A DNA stretch of 45,408 nucleotides from Clostridium chromiireducens (GTDB lineage: Bacteria > Bacillota > Clostridia > Clostridiales > Clostridiaceae), in assembly GCF_002029255.1 (NCBI RefSeq), contig NZ_MZGT01000044.1, positions 1 to 45,408 of the forward strand. The letters are read 5' to 3'. The notes under the pieces were generated by a model that had not been told where the DNA came from, made no database searches, and saw only the letters and a program-made list of their open reading frames with translations. How positions within the stretch are numbered: the first letter of the stretch is position 1; each line of letters begins with the position of its first letter. Shown piece by piece: positions 32,597 to 42,125 of this stretch. The position numbers were made by a program, and so were the translations under genes.

Positions 32597-33310
32597 TTAA
32601 TTTTCTGAATTTTCTTTCTCTATATTTTCATTTTTTTCTTCTTCTTTTTCTTCTTCTTTTTCTTCTTCTTTTTCTTCTTCTTTTTCTTCTTCTTTTTCTT
32701 CTTCTTCAAAATTTACAGTATAACTATATACTGTATCTGAACCACCAGTATATCCCTTATCATTTGAATCATTGTTATATTTATTAGCTTCGTGATCATG
32801 TTTTATTTCATTTACTTTAGTTTTGATTTTATCTGCAAAATCACTTGCTGCATTTTTTACAGTGCTTGCAACTTCTGAAACATACTTATTTACTACCTCT
32901 ACTGATCCATCTTCTTTAGTTATTTCTATTGTAATTTGAGTTGCTATTGCTGCAATAACTCCTGCTGCAAGTAATGGTGGTATTATAATCGCCACAACTC
33001 CTGCTGCAAGTCCCGCATTAACTGGAATATCTATTAGCTCTGTATCGTCTTTCTTAATTTTAACCCTTGCTACATTGCCTTTTTCTATTGTTTGCTTGAA
33101 CCAAGCTCTTAGCTCTTCTATTGTCATTGTAACTTTGCCGCCTTCAGTGTCGGAGCTATTTTGTTCTGGTATGCCTTGAGTCTTTTCAATGTATATTAAG
33201 GCCTCAAGTACATCTCCTTCACAAGTTTCTAAAGCTTCTTTAGCCTTTTCATAACTGATACCTGTTCTTTCACGTATCATATCAACTTTTTCTAATGTTA
33301 TATTTTCCAT
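32597..33310 (-). CDS. UBA-like plus DUF4342 protein with an EEEK-repeat tail
   Basis: This 237-residue protein has an N-terminal UBA/TS-N-like three-helix domain (KVDMIRERTGISYEKAKEALETCEGDVLEALIYIEK, in overlapping motifs, residues 8-44). A DUF4342 domain follows (TIEELRAWFKQTIEKGNVARVKIKKDDTELIDIPV), with a hydrophobic stretch (AGVVAIIIPPLLAAGVIAAIA, about residues 107-127) that may be a membrane hairpin. The tail is highly acidic/basic, with about five EEEK units in tandem. DUF4342 is of unknown function. GGAGTG precedes the ATG. It lies 6 bases after recO and probably shares its transcript. The tail is encoded by a 12-bp DNA repeat. Confidence 0.85.
   Translation of the reverse strand: MENITLEKVDMIRERTGISYEKAKEALETCEGDVLEALIYIEKTQGIPEQNSSDTEGGKVTMTIEELRAWFKQTIEKGNVARVKIKKDDTELIDIPVNAGLAAGVVAIIIPPLLAAGVIAAIATQITIEITKEDGSVEVVNKYVSEVASTVKNAASDFADKIKTKVNEIKHDHEANKYNNDSNDKGYTGGSDTVYSYTVNFEEEEKEEEKEEEKEEEKEEEKEEEKNENIEKENSEN
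32638..32708 (-). repeat. 12-bp tandem repeat encoding (EEEK)n
   Basis: TTCTTCTTTTTC is repeated about five to six times without interruption, ending near 32708. Changes in copy number keep the frame, because the unit is four codons, so the protein tail can vary in length between strains. Confidence 0.85.
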
Positions 33311-33316
33311 AATTCA

Positions 33317-34066
33317 TCACTCCTTAATAAATTTTAACATATCTAAACTTTTAGGCTTTTTTGCATAATTATTGGATATCAAAAAAGTAGTAACCCTTTC
33401 TATCTCTTCCTTTATTTCATTATTCAAATTTAATCTATATATCTTATCTACATCCATATTCATTAGAAATCTTAAAGCATTGTATGCACCCTTAGAAATG
33501 AATAGACCATGTTCTTTGGGACATTCATCACATACACCACCATAATACGATAGGCTTATATAATTTGATGTAGATATCTTTTTTCTACAAATACTACAAT
33601 CATCTAATATCAAACTATATCCAGTAGTCTTTAATAATTTTAACTCAAATGATCTTATTAAGAGTTCATAATCTAATGCATCTGTATTTAATAAGTATAA
33701 TGTTGTAACCAAATTTCTAAACAACTCAATATTAACCTCATTATCAGCACAAGCAATATCTATAAGCTCACATAAATATGAAGAATAAGTAAGTTTATAT
33801 AAATTATCTAAAAGTCCTTGGAAAGAATTAATTATCTTTCCTTCTTGAAGAGTATATAGATTTTTACCCTTATATACCATATAGTCTCCATAACATAATG
33901 GTAATGTCAACGCTAAAAACTTACTTTTACTTCTTTTAGCGCCCCTAACTACAGCTGTGATTTTTCCTAATTTTTCAGTATAAAACCAAACTAATTTATC
34001 GTTTTCTTTGAAATCTTGTGTCTTAATAATTACAGCTTTGGTTTCAAAAGTAGACAGATTAATCAT
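33317..34066 (-). CDS. recO: DNA repair protein RecO
   Basis: This 249-residue protein has the N-terminal OB fold of RecO (TKAVIIKTQDFKENDKLVWFYTEKLGKI and VRGAKRSKSK, in two motifs), a helical middle, and a zinc-binding site CSICRKK with later VCDECPKEHG (four Cys). RecO loads RecA on SSB-coated DNA together with RecR. It follows era on the same strand after 122 bases, the usual era-recO order. The ATG at 34066 has its GGGGG directly adjacent rather than at ideal spacing, so initiation may be weak. It sits 6 bases before the DUF4342 gene. Confidence 0.95.
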   Translation of the reverse strand: MINLSTFETKAVIIKTQDFKENDKLVWFYTEKLGKITAVVRGAKRSKSKFLALTLPLCYGDYMVYKGKNLYTLQEGKIINSFQGLLDNLYKLTYSSYLCELIDIACADNEVNIELFRNLVTTLYLLNTDALDYELLIRSFELKLLKTTGYSLILDDCSICRKKISTSNYISLSYYGGVCDECPKEHGLFISKGAYNALRFLMNMDVDKIYRLNLNNEIKEEIERVTTFLISNNYAKKPKSLDMLKFIKE

Positions 34067-34188
34067 CCCCCATTTATCTCATGTTTCCACTATTATCTCT
34101 TTATCTTATCTTATGTATTAAAAAACTTTTAATGTTCGTTTTTAATTTCTAAGAACAAGATCAAATTCATCAGGAGTATAACTTTATT

Positions 34189-35079
34189 TTATTTCTTAGA
34201 CTTATAACCCAGTTCTTTTAGTAAGTTCTGATTGTCTCTCCACTCTTTTCTAACTTTAACCCATATCTTTAAATTAACCTTGCATCTTAGAAATTTCTCT
34301 AATTCGTATCTTGAATTTTCTCCAATTCTTTTAAGTGTTTGCCCATTTTTACCTATTATTATACCTTTATGCGAATCCTTTTCGCATATTAAATCCACTT
34401 CTATATGATATGTTCCTATATCATTTTGTTTCATTTGAATTATATCTACAGCTATACCGTGAGGAACTTCATCCCTTAGTGTCCTTAGTGCTTTTTCTCT
34501 GATTATTTCAGATACAACAAACTTTTCTTGTACATCAGTAATCATATCATCTGGATAATACTTTGGCCCTTCTGGCATTGCCTTTTTCATAAGCTCTACC
34601 AATCTATCAACATTTTTACCCTTAATTGCAGATATCGGTATTATTTCTGCAAATTCAAATTCTTTAGAATACATTTCTAAACTTTTAGCTACTCTGTCCT
34701 GAGTGCTTTCATCAACCTTATTTAACACTAAAAATATTGGGCATTTTTTTCCTTTTAGAGTTTCTAATATGAATTTATCTCCTCTACCAATCTCCTCATC
34801 TGGATTGGTTAAGAATAATACTAAATCTACATCTTTAGTAGATTCCTTTGCCGAATTAACCATGTATTCACCTAATTTATGTTTAGGTTTATGTATACCA
34901 GGTGTATCAACAAATACCATCTGATAATCATCACCTGTCAATATTGTTTGAATATTATTTCTTGTGGTTTGTGGTTTATTTGAAACTATTGATAACTTTT
35001 CTCCCATTATGTAATTTAACAAAGTTGATTTACCTACATTAGGTCTTCCAACTATTGTAACAAATCCTGATCTAAACAT
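34189..35079 (-). CDS. era: GTPase Era
   Basis: The 296-residue protein from the ATG at 35079 ([19 protein letters not shown]) has G1 GRPNVGKS, G2/G3 with [27 protein letters not shown] (D-T-P-G), G4 NKVD and the C-terminal KH domain ([16 protein letters not shown]) that binds the 3' end of 16S rRNA. It assists 30S subunit maturation. The frame is open to 35106, but GAGGAGGAAAA lies directly before the chosen ATG. It stands between the DgkA-PAP2 fusion (256 bases upstream) and recO. The gap 35080-35335 holds an AT-rich inverted repeat around TACCATAATTTAATA and no gene. Confidence 0.97.
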   Translation of the reverse strand: MFRSGFVTIVGRPNVGKSTLLNYIMGEKLSIVSNKPQTTRNNIQTILTGDDYQMVFVDTPGIHKPKHKLGEYMVNSAKESTKDVDLVLFLTNPDEEIGRGDKFILETLKGKKCPIFLVLNKVDESTQDRVAKSLEMYSKEFEFAEIIPISAIKGKNVDRLVELMKKAMPEGPKYYPDDMITDVQEKFVVSEIIREKALRTLRDEVPHGIAVDIIQMKQNDIGTYHIEVDLICEKDSHKGIIIGKNGQTLKRIGENSRYELEKFLRCKVNLKIWVKVRKEWRDNQNLLKELGYKSKK

Positions 35080-35335
35080 TTTTTCCTCCTCAAAAATAAG
35101 CTTCATTTTGATAGAAGCTTAACTAATTTAACTAATGTTATACTACTTTACAAATAGTATACTCTATTTATAAGTTAATTGACAATGTACTCAATCTAAT
35201 TAACTACCATAATTTAATAATTATTTATATTCACTATTAAATTATGGCAACCTAGTTTTTTGTTAATTATTATTTAAACTTACTTTTCTTTAATATATTC
35301 TCCTGTAAATAAAAATTTTATTACCACGAGTTTAG

Positions 35336-36037
35336 CTAAAGTCTAAATAAAGTGAAAATAAATAATGTTAATAAAACCCCAAATATCGCTCCGACAATTA
35401 CTTCTAGAATACTATGAACCTCTGAGTCCACTCTACTTTGCGCTGTTATAAATGCTAGTAAAAAACTTAGAAGAATGCAGATTGGTTCTTCTGTAATTAA
35501 TGATATTGCTGTTGCAATGGAAAATCCTAAAGCGCTATGCCCACTAGGCATTCCCCCTTTTAAAGGAGTTCCTTCACCAAATATAGCCTTTGCTATGATT
35601 GTTACAATGCAAACTATTATTAATACGATCAGCATTGTATACGGCTCTGAATTTTTAACTCTGTTGATTAAAGTGAAAGAAAACTTAGTTAACTTTTCCC
35701 AAAATACAATATAACCAACAAGCAATGCATTTATGGCCGTAATAAGTACAGCTCCTGCTGCTGCATTTTTGGCTATCTTAGCCAGCGGGTGATAATAATT
35801 AGTTGTCATATCAATTGTTGCTTCTATAGCGGTATTCACGAGTTCTGCTGCAATTACCATGGCTATTGTAACAGCCAAAATTAAAAACTCATATTTTGTT
35901 ACATCAAAGAAAAAGCTTGAAATTAATACTATTAACGCAACAATTAAATGTATCTTCATATTTCTTTCTGTTCTTACTGTGTCGATGATACCTGTTATCG
36001 CATTATTAAAACTTTCTAGTGTTTTTTTCATCTTCAT
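35336..36037 (-). CDS. diacylglycerol kinase fused to PAP2-like phosphatase
   Basis: This 233-residue two-domain membrane protein has a DgkA-type domain in residues 1-115 (FNNAITGIIDTVRTERNMKIHL, AAELVNTAIEATIDMTT, LAKIAKNAAAGAVLI). A PAP2 phosphatase half follows, with GGMPSGHSALGFSIATA and RVDSEVHSILEVIVGAI, the S-G-H and the later R-x5-H motifs. The first half would phosphorylate diacylglycerol or undecaprenol; the second would remove a phosphate from a lipid phosphate. The two activities seem opposed and may serve undecaprenyl-phosphate recycling. It lies between ybeY and era, where Firmicutes usually have a stand-alone dgkA. The fusion has no frameshift or gap. Confidence 0.9.
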   Translation of the reverse strand: MKMKKTLESFNNAITGIIDTVRTERNMKIHLIVALIVLISSFFFDVTKYEFLILAVTIAMVIAAELVNTAIEATIDMTTNYYHPLAKIAKNAAAGAVLITAINALLVGYIVFWEKLTKFSFTLINRVKNSEPYTMLIVLIIVCIVTIIAKAIFGEGTPLKGGMPSGHSALGFSIATAISLITEEPICILLSFLLAFITAQSRVDSEVHSILEVIVGAIFGVLLTLFIFTLFRL

Positions 36038-36285
36038 TGCTAACCCCTACTTTACTCTTTTAAGTATATTTAATAATTTATAATGCCTCTTTACTTGCAA
36101 CATAATCTTAACCCCCATCTAATTAAAACTCATGTAGTGCAATCTAAAAATTTTCACCTATTATATAAGAAAGTAAGCTCTACTTATTCAAACTGTTAAG
36201 TAGAACTTACCAACATATCACGTAACTAAAAGACAAACAATAGTATTCACCATCTATACTAAAAATTATGTGAAATACAATATTT

Positions 36286-36786
36286 TTATCTAGGTATATT
36301 GAGTTTATTTAGAATTTCTTCTTCCCTGCTTCTCATAATCTTTTTTTCATCATCCTCCATATGGTCATACCCTAATAAGTGCAGTATCGAATGCACTACC
36401 AAGTATGATGCTTCTCTTTCAAAGGAATGATTAAATTCCTTGCTTTGTTCTAGGGCCTTTTCTAAAGATAGTACTACATCTCCAAGCACAAGTTCATCTC
36501 CATCAAAATCACTTTGGGAAAATTTATAATCTTTGTACATTTCTTTAAAGACTTTTTGTTCCTCATATTCAAGCATAGGAAAAGATAACACATCTGTTTC
36601 TTTATTAATCCTTCTAGTATCATTATTAATTTGTTTAATCTCATCATTATCAACAAATACTAAAGAAATCTCGCATTCAATATTTACTTCTTCCTCTTTT
36701 AATGTAAATTCAATTACTTTTTTTAATTGGTCTATCAAACTATCTTTTACCTCTAGTTTTTCTTGTCTATTATCTACATAAATCAT
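36286..36786 (-). CDS. ybeY: endoribonuclease YbeY (16S rRNA maturation)
   Basis: This 166-residue protein ends with the UPF0054 zinc motif [16 protein letters not shown] (His at +0, +4 and +10), with [17 protein letters not shown] ahead of it. YbeY is a metal-dependent endoribonuclease linked to 16S rRNA 3'-end processing and ribosome quality control. It starts 2 bases after the pgpH stop and is followed after a 248-base gap by the DgkA-PAP2 gene, the conserved pgpH-ybeY-dgkA-era order. That gap has a 13-bp stem (GTAAGCTCTACTT with its near-inverse) around 36170-36208 without a T-run, and no gene. Confidence 0.96.
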   Translation of the reverse strand: MIYVDNRQEKLEVKDSLIDQLKKVIEFTLKEEEVNIECEISLVFVDNDEIKQINNDTRRINKETDVLSFPMLEYEEQKVFKEMYKDYKFSQSDFDGDELVLGDVVLSLEKALEQSKEFNHSFEREASYLVVHSILHLLGYDHMEDDEKKIMRSREEEILNKLNIPR

Positions 36787-36788
36787 TT

Positions 36789-38903
36789 TTATTGCTCCTT
36801 AGTTTCAACTTCATTGTTTTCATCGCTTAAATCTTTGATTTTTTCTTGAGGATATTCTATTCTTTGATGATAAATTCCATTTAATGCAGTCAAGAAGCAG
36901 GTTCTAATTTTTTCTATATCCTTCAATGTTAAATTACAGTTATTTAATTGTCCTGATGATAATTTATCATCCATTATGCAATTGACCATATCATTAATTT
37001 TCTCTTTACTAGGATTCTTTATTGACCTTACAGCAGCCTCAACACTATCTGCAAGCATAACTATCCCTGCTTCTTTTGTACTAGGTATAGGACCTTCATA
37101 CATGTAATCTTCTTCTTTTATATCATCTGGATTTTCAGCACTATTTTTCATAGTGTAATAAAAATATTTAACTAACGTCTTTCCATGATGTTCTTCAATA
37201 ATATCTTGTATTACCTTTGGTAAATTATGTTTTTTAGCTAATTCTAGACCATCCTTTACATGAGATTTTATTATCATCGTACTTAAATTAGCCGGTATGT
37301 TTTTATGAGGATTATCTCCTCCCATCTGATTTTCTCCAAAGAAATATGGTCTTTCTGTTTTACCAATATCATGATAGTAAGATCCTACTCTAGTAATTAC
37401 AGAATTTGCCCCAACTTCTTCTGCAGCCATTTCAGCGAGATTCGCTACAAGCATACTATGATGATATGTTCCAGGAGCCTCCATTAAAAGTCTCTTTAAA
37501 AGTGGATTATTGGGATTTGATAATTCTAATAACTTTAAAGTTGTGACTTCATTAAATACTCCCTCTAAAAATGGTAGTATCCCCAAAGCAAGGATTCCTG
37601 ATAGAAGTCCTCCTATAATTGTAAGTCCACCTTTTATTAAAATGTCCATAAAATTGCTTGATATTAACATCCCAGTTGACAGTGAAAAAATCGCCCCTGC
37701 TGCTGCAACATATAATGTTGAATACAACAATTCGTTCCTTTGCTGTATTTTTTTTAATAAAGTCGATCCAATTATAGAACTTACTATACCCAATATTATT
37801 ATTTGAACATCAAACCCATTTAACGCACTTATAAGAATTATATTTAAAGCGCTCATAACAAATGATATCTTGTAATTCAATAATAATGTGAGCATCATAG
37901 GAGCACATGCAAAGGGAATCAAAAATGGTGATGCAATTCCTATTGTTCTACCAAATACTAAAGAAATAAGATTTATAAAACTAATCAATACTAGTTTTTT
38001 AGTATTTCTATACATTTCACCGTAATTTATTTTAATGTAAATATATTGGAGAAATAATATTATAGCTAGAAAAACTGCAAGTGCAATATATACATATAAA
38101 TTTACAGAAGCATTTTCACTATCTAGCATACCTAGGTCTGATAAAATATCTATTTGATCCTTTGTAACTGGTTCCCCTTCTTTTACAATTGTTTGATTTT
38201 GTTTTATTACAACCTTAGAAATACTTTTCTGAGCTTCTTGTATTTTTTCATCTGTCTTTTCTTGATCAAAGAAAACATTAGGATTAATTTGACTTTGAAT
38301 TATCTGTTTTAATACATTAGATAATTCTAATTCTAAACTTAAAGCATCTATCTTGTCAGCCACAATATTTCTTGCTTCTTTAATTGCTGTCTCATCATTT
38401 TCATTTATATTTTTTTCATATGCCGAATCAACGACAGCTAACATTTTTATTTGTAAATCACTTAAGTTATCCTTATGTATATTTACTAATACTTTATATT
38501 GATCTTCAGTTAATTTAAATACTGTCAACTTCTTTAGTTCAGTTATTTTATCACTTTCTTTTGCTGGAGCCGTTGCATTCGAATCATTACTAATAGAAAC
38601 AAGTTTATCAAACAAAACTTTAATATTATCTTCAGATTGTTTTTTTATTTCCGGCTTTAAGGTATACTGTTTACCTACCTTTTCGAGTGATTGCTCTTCC
38701 TTTTCCTTAGTTGCTTTTTCATCTATAATATCTCTTGGTGCCTTTATGTCTACTCTAGGTATATCTCCTTCTTTTAGGTTATATTGCTTTGGAGTTATTG
38801 CCGTAACAAGCAATATATAACCTATAATAAATACAAGTGTGAATAATATAATTCTTTGAATCCTATTATCCTTCCTTTTATTATTTTTCTTCATCATATT
38901 CAT
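36789..38903 (-). CDS. pgpH: 7TM-HD cyclic di-AMP phosphodiesterase PgpH (YqfF family)
   Basis: The 704-residue membrane protein has an N-terminal anchor, a large extracytoplasmic domain (about residues 45-270), seven membrane segments (about 275-470) and a cytoplasmic HD domain with [60 protein letters not shown] and [11 protein letters not shown], all the expected metal residues. This is the 7TMR-HD/PgpH family that hydrolyses c-di-AMP. ATG at 38903 follows AAAAGGTG; the frame is open from a GTG at 38912 that is part of that site. It sits between yqfD and ybeY, the conserved order. c-di-AMP activity is inferred from characterised homologues. Confidence 0.95.
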   Translation of the reverse strand: MNMMKKNNKRKDNRIQRIILFTLVFIIGYILLVTAITPKQYNLKEGDIPRVDIKAPRDIIDEKATKEKEEQSLEKVGKQYTLKPEIKKQSEDNIKVLFDKLVSISNDSNATAPAKESDKITELKKLTVFKLTEDQYKVLVNIHKDNLSDLQIKMLAVVDSAYEKNINENDETAIKEARNIVADKIDALSLELELSNVLKQIIQSQINPNVFFDQEKTDEKIQEAQKSISKVVIKQNQTIVKEGEPVTKDQIDILSDLGMLDSENASVNLYVYIALAVFLAIILFLQYIYIKINYGEMYRNTKKLVLISFINLISLVFGRTIGIASPFLIPFACAPMMLTLLLNYKISFVMSALNIILISALNGFDVQIIILGIVSSIIGSTLLKKIQQRNELLYSTLYVAAAGAIFSLSTGMLISSNFMDILIKGGLTIIGGLLSGILALGILPFLEGVFNEVTTLKLLELSNPNNPLLKRLLMEAPGTYHHSMLVANLAEMAAEEVGANSVITRVGSYYHDIGKTERPYFFGENQMGGDNPHKNIPANLSTMIIKSHVKDGLELAKKHNLPKVIQDIIEEHHGKTLVKYFYYTMKNSAENPDDIKEEDYMYEGPIPSTKEAGIVMLADSVEAAVRSIKNPSKEKINDMVNCIMDDKLSSGQLNNCNLTLKDIEKIRTCFLTALNGIYHQRIEYPQEKIKDLSDENNEVETKEQ

Positions 38904-38965
38904 GCTATTCACCTTTTCATCTTCTAATAGAGTAATTAGGCCTAAAAATAAAGTTTAAAATTGTC

Positions 38966-40093
38966 TTATGATATGTTCCTTGCTATATCTTGTTCTACTG
39001 TAAATATCGCCTTAACCAATATCTTTCCATTACCAATATCATCTACTGTAACCTTTTTATCTATAATTTTAGCGTCATTACTAAGTGTCTTTTTTAGTGA
39101 ATCTTCTAATTTTTGAGTTGATTCTTTTACTGTAATATCCTTATCTAAGTTTACTGGTTTTCCTTTCTTCTCAAAATATGTTACCTTATTAAAAAATCCA
39201 CCATCTTCTTCTATTTTATCATAATTAGTAAATTCATTTATAGCCTTTTTTAAGTAAATTTTTTTTCCGTAAAAACTCAAGTAAATATCGCTGCTTTTTT
39301 CTCCTGTTCTTTCTAGTTTATCTCCACTTATCTGAACTTCCATAAACTTTTCATAAAAAGTGTTAGCTATAACCGTACCACTTGGCTTTACTTCTATTTG
39401 GAATCCTTCTCTTCCTTGAATAGGAAGGATTAAATTATCACCTTTTTTTACTATGTCACCTGGTACTACTGCCGGATTTCCTGAATTAGTGTATATTCTT
39501 TTTACTTCTCCATCCATTTTAGCAATAACTTGATTAAATAATGTTTTTTCTGTTGAGGGTGGATTTACCTTTTCTTTTATTACTAATTTTAAAGTTGATC
39601 CTTCAACCCTAATTCTAATCCACATTATTTGATCATTTAAATTTTCCATCTTCTTTTCCAAATCATATACATTTATTTGAGATTTGTCTATGCCAGGTTT
39701 AATTCCAATTGATGTAAGCTGTTGTCTAATTTCAAAAGGGCTTAGATTTCTTTGGGTTTGTATATCTATAGCCCATATATAATTTGAAAGTCCATATATA
39801 ACTACAAAAAATAGTATTACCCCTACCAGTAATGAAATCCTACTTTTCATTTTAGATAGCAGAACTACTAATCCTTTCTTCCTAACAATTCTTACTTTTC
39901 CCTTATGTTTTTTAATTAACATTTCAGTTTCTTTATAATCTTTATAATATATCGTAAATCTAAGCGTGGTTAAATTAACGCGGATAATATTACATGTATA
40001 AATTTCATTATTCCAAAGTATGTTTAATATTTTTTCTGGCATTAAAGCATTAACTTCTATGGTTATTTGTCCTGATTTTAAACTATCGAACAT
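38966..40093 (-). CDS. yqfD: sporulation protein YqfD
   Basis: This 375-residue protein has the YqfD layout: a soluble N-terminal segment (residues 1-87), a single membrane anchor (SLLVGVILFFVVIYGLSNYIW, about 88-108) and an extracytoplasmic domain with NLSPFEIRQQLTSIGI and MWIRIRVEGSTLKLVIKEKV. The family is found in endospore formers and is expressed in the mother cell, where it supports spore formation; its exact role is not settled. It begins 5 bases after yqfC and is followed by pgpH, the standard arrangement. It supports the view that the host is a spore former. Confidence 0.93.
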   Translation of the reverse strand: MFDSLKSGQITIEVNALMPEKILNILWNNEIYTCNIIRVNLTTLRFTIYYKDYKETEMLIKKHKGKVRIVRKKGLVVLLSKMKSRISLLVGVILFFVVIYGLSNYIWAIDIQTQRNLSPFEIRQQLTSIGIKPGIDKSQINVYDLEKKMENLNDQIMWIRIRVEGSTLKLVIKEKVNPPSTEKTLFNQVIAKMDGEVKRIYTNSGNPAVVPGDIVKKGDNLILPIQGREGFQIEVKPSGTVIANTFYEKFMEVQISGDKLERTGEKSSDIYLSFYGKKIYLKKAINEFTNYDKIEEDGGFFNKVTYFEKKGKPVNLDKDITVKESTQKLEDSLKKTLSNDAKIIDKKVTVDDIGNGKILVKAIFTVEQDIARNIS

Positions 40094-40098
40094 CTCTT

Positions 40099-40377
40099 TT
40101 ACCTCTCATATGAAATACCTTTAAAGATTCCACTTATAGTAATGCTTGTCTCAGCAATAAAAAGTATTTCAAACTCTTCCCCATGTATTATAATCCCACC
40201 AATTCTGGAATTTATCTTAACCATATTAGTTTCAAAAAACATAATGCCTCTATGATTCTCAATTGTTATTTCTCTATTTCCTACAACTATTATCTTGGGT
40301 AAGTCTAATGAAATATCACTTGGAAAATCTAATTTATTTAGAATTTTCTCTTTTCCCTTTTGAATTTTATCCTCCAT
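40099..40377 (-). CDS. yqfC: sporulation protein YqfC
   Basis: This 92-residue protein has the YabP/YqfC domain (PKIIVVGNREITIENHRGIMFFETNMVKINSR with LFIAETSITISGIFKGISYE, in pieces across residues 24-90) and normal family length. YqfC is made early in the mother cell under sigma-E in Bacillus. AGGAGG precedes the ATG, and yqfD starts 5 bases after the stop. The upstream gap 40378-40480 separates it from the strong terminator behind yqeY, so a dedicated promoter is likely. Confidence 0.92.
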   Translation of the reverse strand: MEDKIQKGKEKILNKLDFPSDISLDLPKIIVVGNREITIENHRGIMFFETNMVKINSRIGGIIIHGEEFEILFIAETSITISGIFKGISYER

Positions 40378-40480
40378 AATTTCCTCCTACATAAACTTCT
40401 TCATTGTAATTTATGATGGTTTTGGAAATTTAATACACAAATTCTTTTCTTAAATTTATAATAATTTTAAGGCATATAAA

Positions 40481-40531
40481 AATAAATAATAAAAGAACTC
40501 AAGGCTTTCTTGAGTTCTTTTATTATTTATT
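40481..40531 (-). terminator. 23-bp perfect terminator stem overlapping the yqeY stop
   Basis: Bases 40481-40503 are the exact inverse of 40509-40531 (AAGAACTCAAG inside), with a 5-base loop. The stem includes the yqeY stop codon region, so the terminator starts within the last codons and ends at about 40481 on the minus strand, followed by TTTTTAT. Confidence 0.8.
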
Positions 40532-40975
40532 ATTTAAATATTCTTTAACAATTTGACTTACAAGTTTACCATCAGCTTTTCCTACTACTTTAGGTTTAAC
40601 GGCTGACATAACTTTTCCCATATCCTTAATGCTATTTGCACCCACTTCTTCAGCTGATTCTTTTACTATTTGTTTTATCTCTTCTTCACCTAACTGCTGA
40701 GGAAGGTATCTTAACAAAATTTCTATTTCAGCTTTATGCTGATCTACTAAATCTTGTCTATTTCCTTTTTCAAATTCAAGCACAGCTTCTCTTCTTTGCT
40801 TGATTTCTTTAGCTAATATACTTATAACTTCGTCATCTTCAAGCTTTCTATTATCAGTTTTTTCAACAAATAATATAGCAGACTTAGCCGTACTAATTAC
40901 GTTAGCTGTGAATTTATCTTTTGTCTTTAAAGCAGCTTTCCAATCATCTTGTAATTTATCTTTAATTGTTGGCAT
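40523..40975 (-). CDS. yqeY: GatB/YqeY-domain protein
   Basis: The protein from the ATG at 40975 (MPTIKDKLQDDWKAALKTKD) has 150 residues. It has the GatB/YqeY helical domain: ILAKEIKQRREAVLEFEKG, LLRYLPQQLGEEEIKQIVKE and the C-terminal KPKVVGKADGKLVSQIVKEYL. Its likely role is tRNA-related, from resemblance to the tail of the GatB amidotransferase subunit, but no activity is established. AAGAAGGT precedes this ATG, so the TTG-like extension to 40993 is not used. It follows rpsU by 30 bases, the conserved rpsU-yqeY pair, and is closed by a 23-bp terminator. Confidence 0.93.
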   Translation of the reverse strand: MPTIKDKLQDDWKAALKTKDKFTANVISTAKSAILFVEKTDNRKLEDDEVISILAKEIKQRREAVLEFEKGNRQDLVDQHKAEIEILLRYLPQQLGEEEIKQIVKESAEEVGANSIKDMGKVMSAVKPKVVGKADGKLVSQIVKEYLNNK

Positions 40976-41005
40976 AATTGTACCTTCTTTCAAAAGAAAA
41001 TATCA

Positions 41006-41182
41006 CTATTTAAACTTTCTCTTTCTTGCAGCTTCTGATTTTTTCTTTTTCTTAACGCTTGGCTTTTCGTAATGTTCTCTCTTCCTAACTTCTGAAAGAA
41101 CCCCAGCTCTAGCACATTTTCTCTTAAATCTTTTTAACGCACTTTCAAGTGTTTCATTTTCTCCAACTTTAATTTCTGACAT
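41006..41182 (-). CDS. rpsU: 30S ribosomal protein S21 (bS21)
   Basis: The minus strand from the ATG at 41182 to the stop at 41006 encodes 58 residues, [19 protein letters not shown] followed by [20 protein letters not shown] and a Lys/Arg-rich tail ([19 protein letters not shown]). This is the length and composition of bacterial S21, a small-subunit protein needed for translation initiation. GGAGGGAGGG stands before the ATG. It lies immediately upstream of yqeY. In enterobacteria rpsU is next to dnaG and rpoD; here it is about 15 kb away, as usual in clostridia. Confidence 0.97.
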   Translation of the reverse strand: MSEIKVGENETLESALKRFKRKCARAGVLSEVRKREHYEKPSVKKKKKSEAARKRKFK

Positions 41183-41325
41183 TTACTATCCCTCCCTCCG
41201 CTAGCTTAAATTAACTCAGCTATGGGCTTAATAACACATGCTATATTATACAATATTCAAATAAACAATGTCAAGAAATTAAGAAAAAATCTCCATGTTT
41301 TTTACCCCATTTTTCCTCTAATTTC

Positions 41326-41670
41326 TTAGCCTGGTGGCCAATGTAAACATCTTCCCCCGAGCACATGAAAATGAATATGTTTTACCGTCTGTCCGCCATC
41401 TTCTCCACAGTTATTTACAATCCTATATCCCTTATCAGATATATTAAGTTCCACTGCTAATTTATTAATAATCTTAAATATGTGTGAAACAATATCAGCA
41501 TTATTATCATTCAAATCATTTGCACTTGCAATATGATCTTTTGGTATTACCAAAAAATGAACTGGAGCTTCCGGATTTATATCATAGAAAGCATACACTT
41601 TATCATCTTCATATATTTTTTTACTAGGGATTTCCCCCTTTACAATCTTGCAAAATATACAATCATCCAT
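41326..41670 (-). CDS. HIT-family protein (Hint/HinT-like)
   Basis: This 114-residue protein matches short Hint-branch histidine-triad proteins: CIFCKIVKGEIPSKKIYED near the start, then VYAFYDINPEAPVHFLVIPKDHI, and the triad QTVKHIHFHVLGGR (H-x-H-x-H). Hint enzymes hydrolyse nucleoside phosphoramidates such as AMP-lysine. The start follows AAAGGAGGTG. It lies between mtaB (456 bases upstream, with a dispersed repeat cluster in the gap) and rpsU (144 bases). Four cysteines near the N-terminus (CIFC and later) could bind zinc, as in other members of the branch. Confidence 0.93.
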   Translation of the reverse strand: MDDCIFCKIVKGEIPSKKIYEDDKVYAFYDINPEAPVHFLVIPKDHIASANDLNDNNADIVSHIFKIINKLAVELNISDKGYRIVNNCGEDGGQTVKHIHFHVLGGRCLHWPPG

Positions 41671-41699
41671 AAATTCACCTCCTTTAAGTGAGACTCCAA

Positions 41700-42055
41700 A
41701 TTTTATATTTGGTTAGTCGAACTTACTCAGCGAGCGAACGCGAGTCGAGTTTCCTTTGAAAAAGTCCAAATTTTATATTTGGTTTCCCGAACTTAGTTAA
41801 ATCGCACAAGTGATTTAACTTCCTTTTGCTTTTTTACATTTCGTTATTCGAACTTAAGCAGACATCTCAAATCTATGATTTTATGATGGTCGCTTACTCT
41901 GTGAGCACTCAGCGAACGAACGTGAGTCGAGTTTCCTTTGAAAAAATCCAAATCTTACATTTCGTTATTCGAACTTAGTCAAATCGCACATGCGATTTAA
42001 CTTCCTTTTGAATTCTTGCATTTGGTTAGCAGAACTTTCCCTGTGGGCATTTTAC
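41700..42055 (-). repeat. modular dispersed intergenic repeat cluster (HIT/mtaB gap)
   Basis: Read on the minus strand, one module occurs twice: AAAAGGAAGTTAAATC, a hairpin, then AAGTTCG, AAC/AAAC, AAAT.TAA and ATTTGGA. A second module, TTTTTCAAAGGAAACTCGACTC followed by CGTTCG and CGCTGAGT, also occurs twice. The same first module appears in opposite orientation at 22617-22765. Together they fill about 350 bases that contain no gene. Both copies keep their inverted-repeat stems despite base changes. Confidence 0.75.
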
Positions 42056-42125
42056 ATTTCTCTATAATAATTTCAATCTTATACGTAAATCTCAATTTAT
42101 TTTCTTAACTTACATTATACCAAAA

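Noticed and set aside
32638..32708. CRISPR-like repeat array
   Set aside because: The repeats are 12 bp, directly adjacent, without spacers and in frame in a coding region.
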